In this document: positions 23,906 through 37,048 of the stretch, one piece after another
Layout of the letters: the number at the start of each line of letters is the position of its first letter
Position numbering within the stretch: the stretch's first letter is position 1
Assembly: GCA_964017185.1 (NCBI GenBank)
Contig: OZ024869.1
Span: 65,825,431-65,889,430 of the forward strand
Direction: 5' to 3'
From: Rugalucina vietnamica
Lineage: Eukaryota > Mollusca > Bivalvia > Lucinida > Lucinidae
DNA length: 64,000 nt
Made by a program: the position numbers and the translations under genes
The notes under the pieces: generated by a model
Seen by the model: the letters and a program-made list of their open reading frames with translations, nothing else
What the model was told of the DNA's origin: nothing
Database searches by the model: none

Positions 23906-24614
23906 AATATCAGTGAGGTTGTCACTTTTATTCATTTTATATAGATTGATTTCACTTCTATAAAATACATGCATACTCACGGACTTTAGAAACGCAACAC
24001 ATATGAATACAGGAGTTTTTCCGAAGAATGTTTGTTAAACTGAAAAGTACGTGCCAATCCGTCTGCCACACTTCAATACCAACAACAACGAAAATGTAAT
24101 GTCCGTCATTAACGCCATACTTTATGATTTCGAGCGTTATCCAAATCCAATAAAATAAATTGCATCCAACGTCAATAGGGACAGAACAATTTCTTCAGGT
24201 CCAATATTGTGTGTGGAAAGAAAATCCAAAATCCAAACGGATGCTGTTGGTTGGCTTTCATTTGCATTAAAACGTGGTAATTATGACAGTTTTACATTAA
24301 CGTTTATCAAGATAACTTAATTTAGCGTGTCAAATTGAAACAAATTCATTTTTTTCGAACACAAGGCATAAGAGTCATAACGTTTGGCACTTTAATCGAT
24401 TGCCTTTGTGTTTTGAGCATTTTAGTTTGACGTCAGCGAAAATACACGGGCGGTCTATTCTTTAAACGGCAATATTAAGGCGTCGAGTAGAGATAAGCAG
24501 TTTCCGGTTTGGTTCGTGAAAAATTTAATGTTAACAAAGAACTGGAGTAGACAGGTGAACAAGTAAGTTGCATGGCTGCTAGTATAAATCAAAACTAGAG
24601 CGACGAACAAGTAC
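23906..24614. other. Noncoding stretch
   Basis: No repeat or gene recognised. It contains a TGACGTCA palindrome near 24428, of unknown significance. Confidence 0.35.
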
Positions 24615-24616
24615 TA

Positions 24617-25603
24617 CACTGAAAGAAAGTTATAAGAGGCTACCTCATGTTTTTTTCTACTAGTTCAAAAAGTAAAGTACTATCAATTAAAATTCGTTAT
24701 CATATTAATAAACCAATGTCGAACGGTGGCTCTGTGAGTTTCTGCATTCCAGAATACGTGATACATCTCACACAGACGAAGCATGAGTAAAGGTACCCTC
24801 ATTTCAAAAAGTCACACTTTATTAACATCAAGTTAAATGTCATAATATGACGTTGTGTTTTACATTTTAATTTGTTTGAAAGTGCTACTGCTCCATTATG
24901 CAATATAAAAATAAGTCAAATGTTTTGCTGCAATAAGAATCTTTGTTTCTGTTTTTTACATGCAAGAAGACAGCAACATGAACAATAGAAATTCAGCTTT
25001 TTGCATGCAATATGCATACAAACTTTGTTCTTCTCTGGATGCGTTATCATCAGCAGAATGGCATTGAAATTTTTAGCGATCATTTATGTCGAATACTAGA
25101 CTCTGATAAACTTTGAAAATTTAAAAAAAAATCATCCACAAATTTTGTTATTTTTTCGTTGAAAATTGGCATTGAGACCGGAAGTGTGCGGCAGCATTGA
25201 CCTGTTTGTCCCCGAAAATCGTCCAGTACAGCTCATCTCTCATTTCCAGGCCCCATCAAGCGAATTTAACAGGGGTTAGCATGTTAAAGAGGCACATTGT
25301 TGAATTTTCTAAACTATCTTAAAAATAGCGATTTTTTTAAAAATGCATAAAATATCTACCAATTACTGTAGCAAAAATTCGAATGTTTGACGTTTTCCAA
25401 GCCAGAAGGGTCCGTTTGTTGACACCCGTTCCTCATTTCAATAAATGTTGTTCTTTAACCAATTTTTATTAGAAAATCATTGATTTTTGCACTTTTACTT
25501 GACAGACACGTCTTTAGGCAACATGATAATCATGCAATTTTGAACATGGCTTAGAAAACAAAAACGAGTTAGAAAAGTGACCTCTTATAACTTTCTTTCA
25601 GTG
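24617..25603. mobile_element. 987-bp element with 23-bp inverted ends and TA target duplication
   Basis: CACTGAAAGAAAGTTATAAG at the left is exactly mirrored by CTTATAACTTTCTTTCAGTG at the right. TA flanks both ends (24615-24616, 25604-25605). It has no coding capacity. TA duplication and end length suit a non-autonomous Tc1/mariner-type element. Confidence 0.75.
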
Positions 25604-25867
25604 TACATGTGATAGGAAATAAAATATAAAGATCTGATCCTTTGTAAAACATTCAAATGGAGATAGTATGATCTATATAGCGCAATTTCGGGTAATGAAC
25701 TCTCATCAATAGCCCTTTTTAAGCCGGCAACGAAAGCCAGACTATTATACTGCAATTTCGAAAATTTTCACGAACAGTCTAAATCAAAGACACATTCCTA
25801 AATGGGGTCAGATAATCTGAACATTGCTTAGAAGTATGTTTCTATACTTGAGTGTTTTGAACACTCT

Positions 25868-25945
25868 GAATATTTTAACTGATCTCAAAGGACCTTAATA
25901 AAAATATAATCTGCATTATGGATGATGTACGGGGAGACTTTAGGA
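25868..25945 (-). repeat. Dispersed repeat (TCTCCCCGTACATCATCC family)
   Basis: Shares ACTGATCTCAAAGGACC, ATAATCTGCA and GATGATGTACGGGGAGA with the copy near 20.4 kb. Confidence 0.5.
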
Positions 25946-26924
25946 AAATAGTTTTCGATGCTAAAATTTTAGTTACGTCACTGTTTTCACATCACCTTTT
26001 CGGCCAGATTCTCAAGTGTCCCTATACTTTGAATATTTATGCACTAAATATTGCCCGATTCGATTCAAAAATAAATATAGTCAGTTAAAACTCTCATGGG
26101 AACTGGAATTGTTCCATGGAAACGAGTACAAAAGAGAAAATCCTGAAATAAAACACATTTTTTCAGGTGGCCGTGACCGATAAAATGCTTTAGTACGGTG
26201 GACGTGCACTCAAAATGAACCACATAATTGTATGTGCATGTACATGTATACGCAGTTGCATTTGTTCTCAGTTGCAATTTAAATGAGTTGCTGCGACAGA
26301 TACGTACAGAAGCTCTTCCAACAAATGAAATGATCCCCCTCCTCTTTATGCTATACACGGGTATATGTATTATGAGATTATGTGCCTTAACATATACTTT
26401 ACAATATCGTCACTGAAAATTCTGTTTAACATGCCGTCAGCGTGGTGCACAGTATGGTTGTGAATTCGATTATATGCTCCTTGGATGCTGAAGGGGACCT
26501 ATTGTGTATAAGCACATACGTGTACGTTCATTCAGTTGATGTCTATTTAAAGCCGTGAAAGAAATGTGCACTAAATTCTGGAAATCTGTTTCTGGGAGGC
26601 TTGCCCAGGAATAGTGCGATTACGATAACTGACAGTCGTCACATGACTGTTGACTGTGGGGTTTCTACCAGAGCCATACCGCTTATACGAGTTTTCAAAC
26701 CATGCTTGCTGCAAACATGTCTACATGCCACAGTGAAGTAATCTGAGTACTGATACAACCAAGGAAGCTTTTAATCCCTTCTGACATAATTGTTGACAGG
26801 GACGTGATAGTTAAAACAATGAATGATTCAAAATCAAACAAGATACGTACAAATTCAAGCCCATTGAAATTGTGTTTCTCATGGGCATGTTAGCGTATTG
26901 TTCATTCCGTCCAAACAGTTTAGA

Positions 26925-27055
26925 TGGCTCAGTGGCAAAGTGGTTAAATCGATTGCGGGCTTGATTCTTGGCTTCTACAGTGTCACAACTTTAAACTAAG
27001 ATCCCGTCTCCGCATGATTATAGTTATTGATTGAACGTTAAACTTACACTCAACG
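26925..27055 (+). repeat. Possible tRNA-derived SINE
   Basis: GATGGCTCAGTGGCAAAGTGG resembles an A box and GGGCTTGATTC a mutated B box about 20 nt on. Weak. Confidence 0.35.
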
Positions 27056-27119
27056 CAAAACAATGGGGTCAAGGTCTGACAAAAGAGATATTATGGTCGA
27101 AAATTCAAAATTAAGATAT

Positions 27120-27480
27120 CTATATCAGAGCGACGCGAGAACACCACGGAAAAAAATATTTTATATGTGAAAAAAGCAAGCCTTGGCGTCCTCACCGAGT
27201 CCTCGCATCGTCCTCATCGTGTCCATGGCGTTTCTACCGCGTTCCTACGGAGCTCTCAAGGCGTTTTTGCGGTGCTTGCGCGGCGCTCTTGGTGTATGCA
27301 TTGCGTTTCTATGGCGTTTGTAACCGCGTTTCCATGACGTTCTGGCGCTGCGCTGACGACTGGTAGGCGAAAACAAACAATTTTTTCGTCATTGATACGT
27401 TTGCTTTCAAGAAGGTAACATAGCTGGCAAAAGAGGAAGGGGGATAGGGCGGGCAGCATCAGCAACCATTTTTATCTGCT
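27120..27480 (+). repeat. GC-rich repeat unit, left copy
   Basis: Holds many variants of GCGTTNCTACGG- and GGCGTT-like short motifs, then CTGCGCTGACGACTGGTAGGC and CGGGCAGCATCAGC. The same order of blocks is found at 28010-28480. The base composition differs sharply from the AT-rich surroundings. Confidence 0.55.
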
Positions 27481-27659
27481 GTGCCTGTATATATGCAAGT
27501 GGTAAACCAGCTTGTTTTACGATAGACATACGTAGTGGTAGTGAAAGAAAGTGTTATATCTCATTTGAGTAGTGTTTCATTTACTTTTGTCATATTTAAA
27601 ATTTGCAAATCTTTATTTTACTTTTTTTTTTTTGTTTTTTTGTTTTATTTATTTTTGTG

Positions 27660-28009
27660 TTTGTATTGGACGCGGTAAAAGCTCCACGCGAGCGCAATGA
27701 ACGCCGTGATAGCGCCTTACAAGTGTCACATGAATGGAGTAAAAGCTCCATGCGAGCGCAGTGAACGCGTTTTTATTGAGCATGTCCAAAACAAACGCCG
27801 ACCCTTCGCGTTCTAGGAGTTCCAACGGTGATCGTTGGAGTTCCCATCGCGTTGCAACGGCGTTGGTGGCGTTGTACCGCGATCACATTGACGGTCTGCA
27901 TTTTTCTAGAACGCCGCAAGAGCGCCACGAGAACGCCGTCCCGGTGCCACAGCGGTTTTAGGGCCCTGTCAGACCGAATGGCGTTTCCACGGCGTTGGCA
28001 CGGCATTTT
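27660..28009 (+). repeat. GC-rich short-motif repeat block
   Basis: AAAGCTCCACGCGAGCGCA and AAAGCTCCATGCGAGCGCA are direct repeats about 60 bp apart. They are followed by many ACGCCG- and GGCGTT-type motifs and by GGGCCCTGTCAGACC, which may be an element end. Confidence 0.45.
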
Positions 28010-28480
28010 CCAGAACGCCGCGAGAACTCCATCAAAAATGATTTTATTTGTGAAAAAAGCCAGTTATGGTATCCTCACAGCGTCCTCGCAGCATCTTTAT
28101 CGCGTTCAAGGCATTGATACGGAATTCACACTGCATTCTACTGCGTTCCTACGGATTTCTTGCTTGCAATTCATCGCGCTAGCGTTTTCACTGTGCGTGC
28201 GGCGCCCTTGGTGTATGCAGTGCGTTTACACGGTGTTCTGGTACTGCGCTGACGGCTTGTAGGCAGAACAGAAACGAGGTCTTCGTCTCCGTCATTTGTT
28301 TGTTTGCTTTGAAGTAACTACGGATCCTCTTATCTCAGCTGTGGTATCAGTCTGTAAAAATGGTCATGCTGAAAACGTCTAGCTGCCTCCAACCATGGTC
28401 GGACCCAAAGCATTTTACGTCTTTGTCCTGTCCTCCGTTTGCGTCTTTGAAAAATTAGGCAGGCAGCATCAGCATCAGCA
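28010..28480 (+). repeat. GC-rich repeat unit, right copy
   Basis: Matches the unit at 27120-27480: GTGAAAAAAGCC, GCGTTCCTACGGA, CTTGGTGTATGCA, CTGCGCTGACGGCTTGTAGGC and GCAGCATCAGCA. The open frame across 27828-28262 comes from the short-motif repeats, not from a gene. Confidence 0.55.
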
Positions 28481-28490
28481 ATTTTGAAAG

Positions 28491-28554
28491 GCGAAAACAA
28501 AACTGCTGATCAACTGTGCAGTTACTGCTTAGCTGATCAGCGCCTTGTTTTCGC
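28491..28554. mobile_element. Solo MITE hairpin core
   Basis: GCGAAAACAAAACTGCTGATC and its near-inverse ending in TTGTTTTCGC form the central palindrome of the GAGCCGC family, without the arms or ends. Confidence 0.65.
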
Positions 28555-29662
28555 AATACAAGGTTCATAAAATGGTCGGTAGGTAGAGAGTATCGATGCA
28601 CAAATCACTGCATCAAGTGACATTACCTCGGCTTGACTATCTTTACCTTTCTTTTCATATGCAATTTTGTTCACACTAAACCATCCTGTCTTCGACAGAA
28701 TGGACAAAACCTAACAAGCTAGTTACACATTCTTTTCCTGATTTTTTAAATGCGCACACACCGCACATACTTCGAGCACGCCCTCTGCAAAATGTGCTAA
28801 CGCACCAGGATTACACATCGGATACCTGCCAGATACGACAAAGGTCAGGAAAATGTCTCGACTTAAGGATAATCAAAGGCAGCCATCTTGGATTTTCAAT
28901 TTTCCTGTAGGGTGAAGAAAAAGTCTTCTGTCTATCACTAATTAAAGATTTTAAGGGCGTTTTCAAGACTCATTCAATGAAAGCACATAATTACGCAAGT
29001 GTATAGCTATAATAATGTTAAAAAAACTCAAAATAGAAAAAATGCATCAAAATCCAAAAAATGGAAATTTTCATGGAACCTATCTCATGCCTACATCCAT
29101 ATATTTTTGTCAAAATACATCAAACACCTATTTCCAGTATAGCACTATTGCCCACCACCAATATAATGATAAAGTTATTATCAAATGAACAACTAAAAGT
29201 TTTTTACAAAAGGTCATTTTTGTGCCCTGGCCAGTATAGAAAATGGCTTCTTTGGGCCACATGGGATGACCAATGTAAACAAAAAAAAAGTAGTTCCTTC
29301 AATGTATGGTGTACAAAAGTTGTCATGCAAATAATAATAAAATAGTGAAAACAGTACTATCAAGTACATATGAGTATTTGTAAATCATTATGGTCAGATA
29401 AGCTGGTGTATCATAAAAGAGGCAGTGTAGAAGGCAAGAATCGCTCACCTGAGATGTTTCAAGTAAACATTAAGAACTGCTCACCTGAGATTTTTCAAGC
29501 AAGCATTATAGAATAAACCATTTTTTTATGCAAATGTCAATGTCTGAGTATGGTCACCAAGTTCAACTTGTTTCCTTCAGTCCTTACTGTATCTCTATAT
29601 GGTTCTGTTTATGCTGTAAAGTCTCCTTCACCTATAGAGATATAAAGAGCTATACATCATTT
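28555..29662. other. Geneless stretch
   Basis: AT-rich, with no recognised repeat or exon. Near 29446-29500 a short direct repeat, CTCACCTGAGATNTTTCAAG, occurs twice. Confidence 0.4.
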
Positions 29663-29893
29663 GAGCCGTGATGTGAGAAAACTGGTCTATGGTGTTTCCA
29701 AAAAGGTCTGACATAAACCAGCCTATAGTCTCAAAAGAATTCTAGAAGCTTAAAAGTTTAGACTTAAGTAGAAGAGGAATTGTACTATCTGTTTAGCAAA
29801 ACATGGACACTGATCAGCTGTGCCATACTGCACAGCTGATCTGCATCTTTGTTTTCTCATGTGCAAAAAGCCAGTTTTCTCATGATGCAGCTC
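29663..29893 (+). mobile_element. Hairpin MITE copy 5 with ATTT duplication
   Basis: GAGCCGTGATGTGAG and ATGATGCAGCTC ends; core at about 29805-29868. ATTT is present on both sides (29659-29662, 29894-29897). Forward orientation. Confidence 0.85.
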
Positions 29894-29897
29894 ATTT

Positions 29898-31159
29898 AAA
29901 AAAGAATAACAAAGATGTAGATAATCATTTACATCCTATTATTTATGCAATACAAATTAAAAGAAAAAAAAATGAAGCTGGCTGGTCATAAGTATTAAAT
30001 TGAATTATTCATGTAATCATTGTTCTGAATTATATTGTTTAAATCCATGTTTCAACAACCATTCTTTAATTCTTCACTGATGTCTGGACAGATCCAATGC
30101 TAAAGGAAATGGCGTTGAGATACAAAGAGTTATTTCTGAGATGTCTGACGGGGTGGAACTCCAGATTTTTGGAAAGAGAGGCATGTACTGGCTGTTCATG
30201 AAACCATGCATGCAAAATTGCCCTTTTAGAAATCCCAAAAATAACATGTTTGCCACAATCCAACCATAAGAATTCTATTTATATGTAAAACTTACTTTTT
30301 TTTTTGGTTTACAATGTTCTTTCCACTCATTTGTACTTTCACTGGCAGGTGGGGGTCTATATATTTGTTGTCATTAGGATGGTTGTAAGATTTTTTCACA
30401 AAGCATAGATACATCAATATGCATAGATACATCAATATGCATATCCTTGCATCTACCTGATGTATTACATCATAGTATTTAATCTGTAACATATAAAACA
30501 CCATAAACAACTTTGAAGTTTTAGCCATGCCATGAGAAAACCTGCTTGTGATATTTACATAAATGAAATGTCAGATCATCCCATGAAGGTCAGAAAACCC
30601 AAGAAAATATGAATAACTAATTAGGATTCCTTTTCATACATAACATATAATTTGTCACATTTCTTTACCATTATTTTTGAAAAAAAAAAAAAAAAATGTA
30701 CTGTGTTTTTGTGTCGAAAGTCTAAAACTTGGTTTGAAAGTTCTGATACAGATATTATTGGGAACAATGTACTTAAAGTAATATGTTAGTTTTGGTGAAT
30801 TTTAGCCCAGCTGTCTTGGGCATGGCCATAAACTGGACACAACTTTTCTTATTGGTTCATGACAATTAATGCTTTATCATGCACATGCATGTAAGATGTA
30901 GCTGATCAATGCCTTATTTTTGGCAGCATATATAGCATTATCCCATTAATTCCCACAGCCAAAAATTCAAACCTATAATAATCTTTTTTCTTTGCACAAC
31001 TTGGTTTGGGAGGGATCTGGTCATAAATAAGACACATTTTATTGTAACATATGATTATAAAATTAAATAATAATACATTTATGTAACAAAATACATGTAG
31101 TTAACCAGTAACTCTGTGTGTTAATAAAAATACAGTCTGGCGCCTTAATCTTTTCAAAC
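29898..31159. other. Geneless stretch
   Basis: Contains a 20-bp direct repeat, AGCATAGATACATCAATATG, in tandem near 30402-30445. A minus frame at 30066-30263 starts at TTG and has no splice support, so it is not called. Confidence 0.4.
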
Positions 31160-31163
31160 ATTT

Positions 31164-31397
31164 GAGCCGCCCCATGGGAAAACCAACAATCTGCATAGGC
31201 GAAAACAAAGGCGCAGATAAGCTTCGCGGTAACCGCGAAGCTGATCAGCGCCTTTGTTTTTGCTACTCGGATAGTACAATTCCTTTTCTTCTTAAATCCG
31301 AAATTTCAAGCTTCTAGCTCTTTTCTGTGCTTCTACAGCCCGGTTTGTGTCCGACCTGTTCGGAACCCACATTGTTGGTTTTCCCACGAGGTGGCTC
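31164..31397 (-). mobile_element. Hairpin MITE copy 6 with ATTT duplication
   Basis: GAGCCGCCCCATGGG and CGAGGTGGCTC ends, with a nearly perfect core at 31198-31263 (GCTTCGCGGTAACCGCGAAGC at its centre). ATTT flanks both ends (31160-31163, 31398-31401). It lies 35 bp past the stop codon of the heptad-repeat gene, so probably in its 3' UTR. Confidence 0.9.
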
Positions 31398-31432
31398 ATT
31401 TATGTGATAAAATCAAGAAATTTTAATTTACC

Positions 31433-33981
31433 TTAAATATCAATAAACCTCAACTGAGAATTTTGAAGATCTCCAGCCAGGTTGTCAATCTCATAAATAA
31501 CATCATCATCATCATATTTCACTTCATACAGTGCATCTGGATCGCCATCGTTTCCTCGAATTACGGATAATACCGACCCAGTGTACCATTTGGTTTCCTT
31601 GTCACATACACCTCCTTTCCAAAGGTGCGTTATGCATCTTCCAACAAACTTTACTTTTGTTCGCCGCCGTGATCTAAATTAAGAAATAGGCATAAATTAT
31701 TATCAACAGACGTTTTCAATGTTCTAATCATACTTAAAATGTTCTGATCATTCTTCAAAAGGTGAAGAAACAGTCATTTTTCTAATCTACTGAGCATTTA
31801 AATTATTTCAGCAGTGGCATCAAGAAACCATCATTTTGCATATGCAAAAATAAAGGCGCAGATCAGCATCACAGATGCTGCGAAGCTGATCAGTGCCTTT
31901 GTTTTGGCTACACAGATAGTACAATTCCTCTTCTTTCTAAATCCAAAAGTTGAAGCCTCTTGCCATCTTCTGTGCTTATGCAGATCAGTTTATGTCAGAC
32001 CTGTTCGGAAACCACATTGTTTGTTTTCTCATGATGCGGCTCATTTCTGAAAATAATACCTACACTTTCCACTTCCTCCCTAAATATTCTTCTTGTTAGA
32101 CACTTAAAAATGTTTAGAATGTCAATGGTTTATGATCCTTACCTATGAAATGTTCCACAGGTTCTATCTGAAAATACAAAATCAAATAGAATCATGGCTT
32201 TTTCTGAACTTTTGGGGAAGTTTTGGTACCAATAAAGTCTGAAAAAAAGCATGATTTAAAAAAACAAAAACCAAAAAAAATAAATAATAATAATAATAAT
32301 AATAATAATTTTGGGAAAAAATATTGCAATTTTTAGCCAAAATAGTTAAGTTTAGTTAAGTTTACCTTTTTAATTGGGAATGTTTCAGGTTAATTGGAAA
32401 TAATTTCAGCCACTTGGAAAAAATTTGGTAACAAACAACTGAACAAATTTTGTGACAGAAAAATGCTAACTTCATTTTTTTATATCAACATTTCCTGGCA
32501 AAATAAAAAAATATAGCTAAGTTTACATATGTAGGGATTATTTATGAAGCAGTTTCAATGGATTACTGTATTACTTTGAATCCAACAAAATTGTCCATGT
32601 GTTCATAAGGAACCAATAAATGTTATAAAATACGATGGCACGCAAAAGACTGTACTTTTAGGGTTTGAAGGTAACATCATAAATTTTATATTAAGAAATT
32701 GTTTATATATTGTAAATTATGTAATGTCAATGCACTTTTATTTATACTTGAATAAGGTGGTTACCTTTTTCTGTACCAATCACTTGGGTCGCTGTTTTGC
32801 AGAGTTGAGGCACTGGTTTGCTTATTTGGGTCTCTGGTGTGCTGATCTGGCTTCCTGGTTTGCTAATTTGGGCCACCGGTACGTTGATATATGTCGTTGG
32901 TTGGCTGATTTGGGTCTCTGGGGTATCAGTATGGGTCAATGGTTTGTCGACTTGGGTGGCTGATTTCCCTACATGGGTTGCTGGTTCACTGACTTGAGTT
33001 GCTATTTTGCTGACTTGGGTCACTGGTTTATTAACTAGAGTGGCTCCTTTATCAACATGTGTGGCTGCTTTAACACCTTGAATGTCTGGTTCAACAACTT
33101 GGGTGGCTAGTTTACTTGTATTCAAGCCCTTAAATAAAACAAAATTAATACATTATCATTACTTTTATAATGCAAATAGATTTTATTAGCAGGATTATAA
33201 AGGATTAACAAATTCTTGTATTGCAAAAATAAGACGACATGATCAGTTAAAGCTACATAACACCCGTTTCTGTTCATCTGATCACATAAGTTTTCAAATA
33301 ATTACAGTTTTGATTTAAAAGCATAAACTTTGCAATTCTTTTCTCGTTTAATGATCATTTCTTTTAAATCTAAAGACCTTGTCACACATAATCGAAAATC
33401 TATCAATGCAGACAGTCGTTTGATTTACTGCTTTATTGACTAGTCAACAACTATGGCCATGTTGGCATCTTCTAAAGCAATGAATCAAACATACCATTTT
33501 ATTTTCATAATAAAACGCAAGTCTGTGCAAGTCTAGGTTATGGAATTTTTGCTTATGTGTGACAAGTCCCTAAGCCATAACACACAACAAAATCATTTCC
33601 TAGATTGATAAAACACATCATCGATTAATGAGCAGAGTGTGTCTTATCTGTCTTGGACGTGACTACATATACATGTAATAATTTCTTTTTCAGTTATGCT
33701 TCATACACCTGGACCTCTTTATAATACACTTCGTTACAACACGGTTTTGGATATAACACTGATCATTGTTGGACCCCAATTGGACTATTTTTGCCATATG
33801 ACTATATATTTTACTCTCGTTATAACACGGATTGGATAGCTAACACGGAAATTGGCTTGGACCCCAGCAAAAGTGTTATAAAGAGGTTGAGGTTACTTAC
33901 TGTTTTTTTCTTCTGGTAACCTACTTTCCTGGTGGCAGGGTGACTAACAATGTTGTCTGGGGTCAACTTCTGATCTTGATA
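31433..33981 (-). CDS. Heptad-repeat protein with possible Tudor-like C-terminus, four exons, 5' incomplete
   Basis: Seen: four minus-strand exons fit in phase without a stop: 33901-33981 (81 nt), 32765-33128 (364 nt), 32143-32167 (25 nt) and 31433-31673 (241 nt, TAA at 31433). Acceptors are TATTTTCAG, TTTATTTAAG, GTATTTTCAG and TTAATTTAG; donors are ACA/GTAAGT, AAG/GTAACC and TAG/GTAAGG. Exon 2 of the set encodes about 15 heptads near SKPATQV. The last exon reads KFVGRCITHLWKGGV, then WYTGSVLSV, YEVKYDDDD and finally LRFIDI. The WY-x-G-x-VL and Y-V-x-YD pattern recalls Tudor or agenet folds, which read methylated proteins, but this is inference. Exon 1 of the set starts in phase 0, so more exons lie upstream. 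MITEs occupy the last intron and the region just past the stop. Confidence 0.68.
31809..32042 (-). mobile_element. Hairpin MITE copy 7, in the last intron of the heptad-repeat gene
   Basis: The left end is eroded (CAGCAGTGGCATCAAG); the right end ATGATGCGGCTC is intact. ATTT flanks both sides (31805-31808, 32043-32046). It sits between the 25-nt exon and the last exon, in the same orientation as the copy past the stop codon. Confidence 0.8.
32281..32309. repeat. (AAT)n microsatellite
   Basis: About nine AAT units, within an intron of the heptad-repeat gene. Confidence 0.9.
33714..33889. mobile_element. Short MITE-like element with CCTCTTTATAA ends
   Basis: CCTCTTTATAATACAC at the left is mirrored by GTGTTATAAAGAGG at the right. 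TATAACAC-type motifs recur inside. It ends about 10 bp from the donor site of the 33901-33981 exon. Confidence 0.5.
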
Positions 33982-34038
33982 CTGAAAATATCAAATATAT
34001 CTGATTTTATAATATATAAATACTCGTATATATATATT

Positions 34039-34041
<3 letters not shown>

Positions 34042-34082
<41 letters not shown>
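34042..34082. repeat. (GA)n microsatellite
   Basis: About twenty uninterrupted GA units. Confidence 0.95.
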
Positions 34083-34085
<3 letters not shown>

Positions 34086-34139
34086 AAGAAAAAGTCCGTT
34101 ATCACCAAATTACACTATATTTTCAACTGATTATCAAGA

Positions 34140-34295
34140 AGCTGCTTCTTGGTTATTAACCAATACTCTTGGGAGACAATGTGTCTTGCTGAAGGACACA
34201 ACACAGTGCTGCCAGCAGAAATCAAAACCAGGGCCTCTCTGTTTGGAGTCTGATGCTCTACTACTATGCCACATGCTCCGCAAGAAGTGATTTGA
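34140..34295 (-). repeat. tRNA-derived SINE with conserved central domain
   Basis: On the minus strand, GTGGCATAGTAGTAGAGC (A box-like) and CCTGGTTTTGATTTC (B box-like) are followed by GTGTTGTGTCCTTCAGCAAG, a block shared by many animal SINEs. Confidence 0.6.
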
Positions 34296-34554
34296 AGCCA
34301 GATCTATTGGGAAACAAGCTACAGCAAGTCATTATCATTCTGGCATCAATCTAATACACATAGTTTAATGGTTTGTTGTAGGTTTTTGTCTATTTGACCT
34401 TTTTAGAAGATTAGGAATCAAATTATTGAACACATGATGTGCGGTATAGCATCTTTCTGCCCTGTCAGAAATTTGACTGCATAATGAGTAAGTATGGCAC
34501 AAATTTAGTGCCCATTAAAATCAAAAGCATATCATGACACACTGAAGGGACAAA

Positions 34555-35290
34555 TGGCATAAACAAGAACGCCACGGATGTCGATATCGCACATGCATCG
34601 GGCCAAATAATTTATCACATGAAATATAGGTAAAGGGTACCAGGTCAAGGATTAAAGTGTATGTCAGGGACAATTACTATGCAAGGTTTCACATTTTCAA
34701 CTACCTTAGGTGCAGAGAAAATCAAAGTTTGAAGTAAAATTAATAGTCAATGGACCATGAAATATAGGTCAAGGGCAACAGGTCAAGGTGCAAGCCTGAA
34801 GGGTACAAAAATGATAATTACATTGTATTATGCAAGGTTTTACACTAGCAGTTATCACAGGTGCAGAGAAAACCAAACGTAGACATAGAAATAAACAAAG
34901 TCAATGGACCATGAAATATAGGTCAAGGGCACTGGGTCAAGGTGCGTGCTTGACGGGTATGTCAAGGACAACTACTGTGCAAGGTTTCACACTCATGGCT
35001 ATCACTGATGCAGAGAAATCCAAACTTCGACGTAACTTCGACAAAAAAATTAACGAAGTCAATGGACTGTGAAATATAGGTCAAGGGCACTGGGTCAAGG
35101 TGTGTGCTTGAATGGTACATGTATGTCAAGGAAAATAACTATGCAAGGTTTCACAATCACACCTACCACTAATGCAGGGAAAACAAAAACTCTGACGTAA
35201 ATGTCAAACTTCGACGTAAATGTGACGGACGAACGAACGAACGGAAGTTTGGACTCCTATATTGCACCCTGCTATAAGCAGGTGCGATAA
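34555..35290 (+). repeat. Tandem repeat of about 150-bp units
   Basis: The unit contains TGAAATATAGGTCAAGGGCA, ATGCAAGGTTTCACA and GCAGAGAAAA. It starts near 34618, 34758, 34911 and 35070. The array opens with ACAAGAACGCCACGGATGTC and closes with GGACGAACGAACGAACGG, a layout seen in other molluscan dispersed repeats. Confidence 0.7.
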
Positions 35291-35727
35291 TAAGCAAACC
35301 CCGGATAACTTCCTCACTGCCGTGACAAAACATTGGTCAAAAACCCATCCCCGATCTGATCCACTGCCCTCTCCTGGGGGGGGGGGGGGTTGTGTATTTG
35401 GGGGGGGGGGGGTTACAAATGGCTGTTGCATTATGTCACATTAGGATATCAATCATGTGCGTTTAGAAATATGGATCAAGTCCGCTTCGCCATAAAATAT
35501 TTTTGGATGATCAGTTGCCGACAGATAATTGCATGTTGGATCAGATAAACCAACAAAATTTTGATGCTAATCTCGGCATCTCTCCATATTAATCATCAAC
35601 ATAAATCAGTAAGGCATTGTTTCTGAAAAAAATATGTTTTTGGAACTACTACCAACTCGTAGGAACCAGCCCGCTAGATTGCAACTATTACGATGTTTTT
35701 GGAACAACCCGGTAGAACTGGGCTTGG
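35291..35727. other. Spacer with G runs
   Basis: Two near-pure G runs lie at about 35377-35412. Nothing else recognised. Confidence 0.4.
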
Positions 35728-35736
35728 CTTTTTCAC

Positions 35737-37039
<1,303 letters not shown>

Positions 37040-37048
37040 CTTTTTCAC

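Noticed and set aside
27828..28262. 144-codon plus-strand frame
   Set aside because: It lies in GC-rich short-motif repeats, where stops are rare by composition.
32724..32963. 79-codon plus-strand frame with a repeating W/L/G pattern
   Set aside because: It is the opposite strand of the coding heptad minisatellite; the minus strand has the phase-compatible splice sites.
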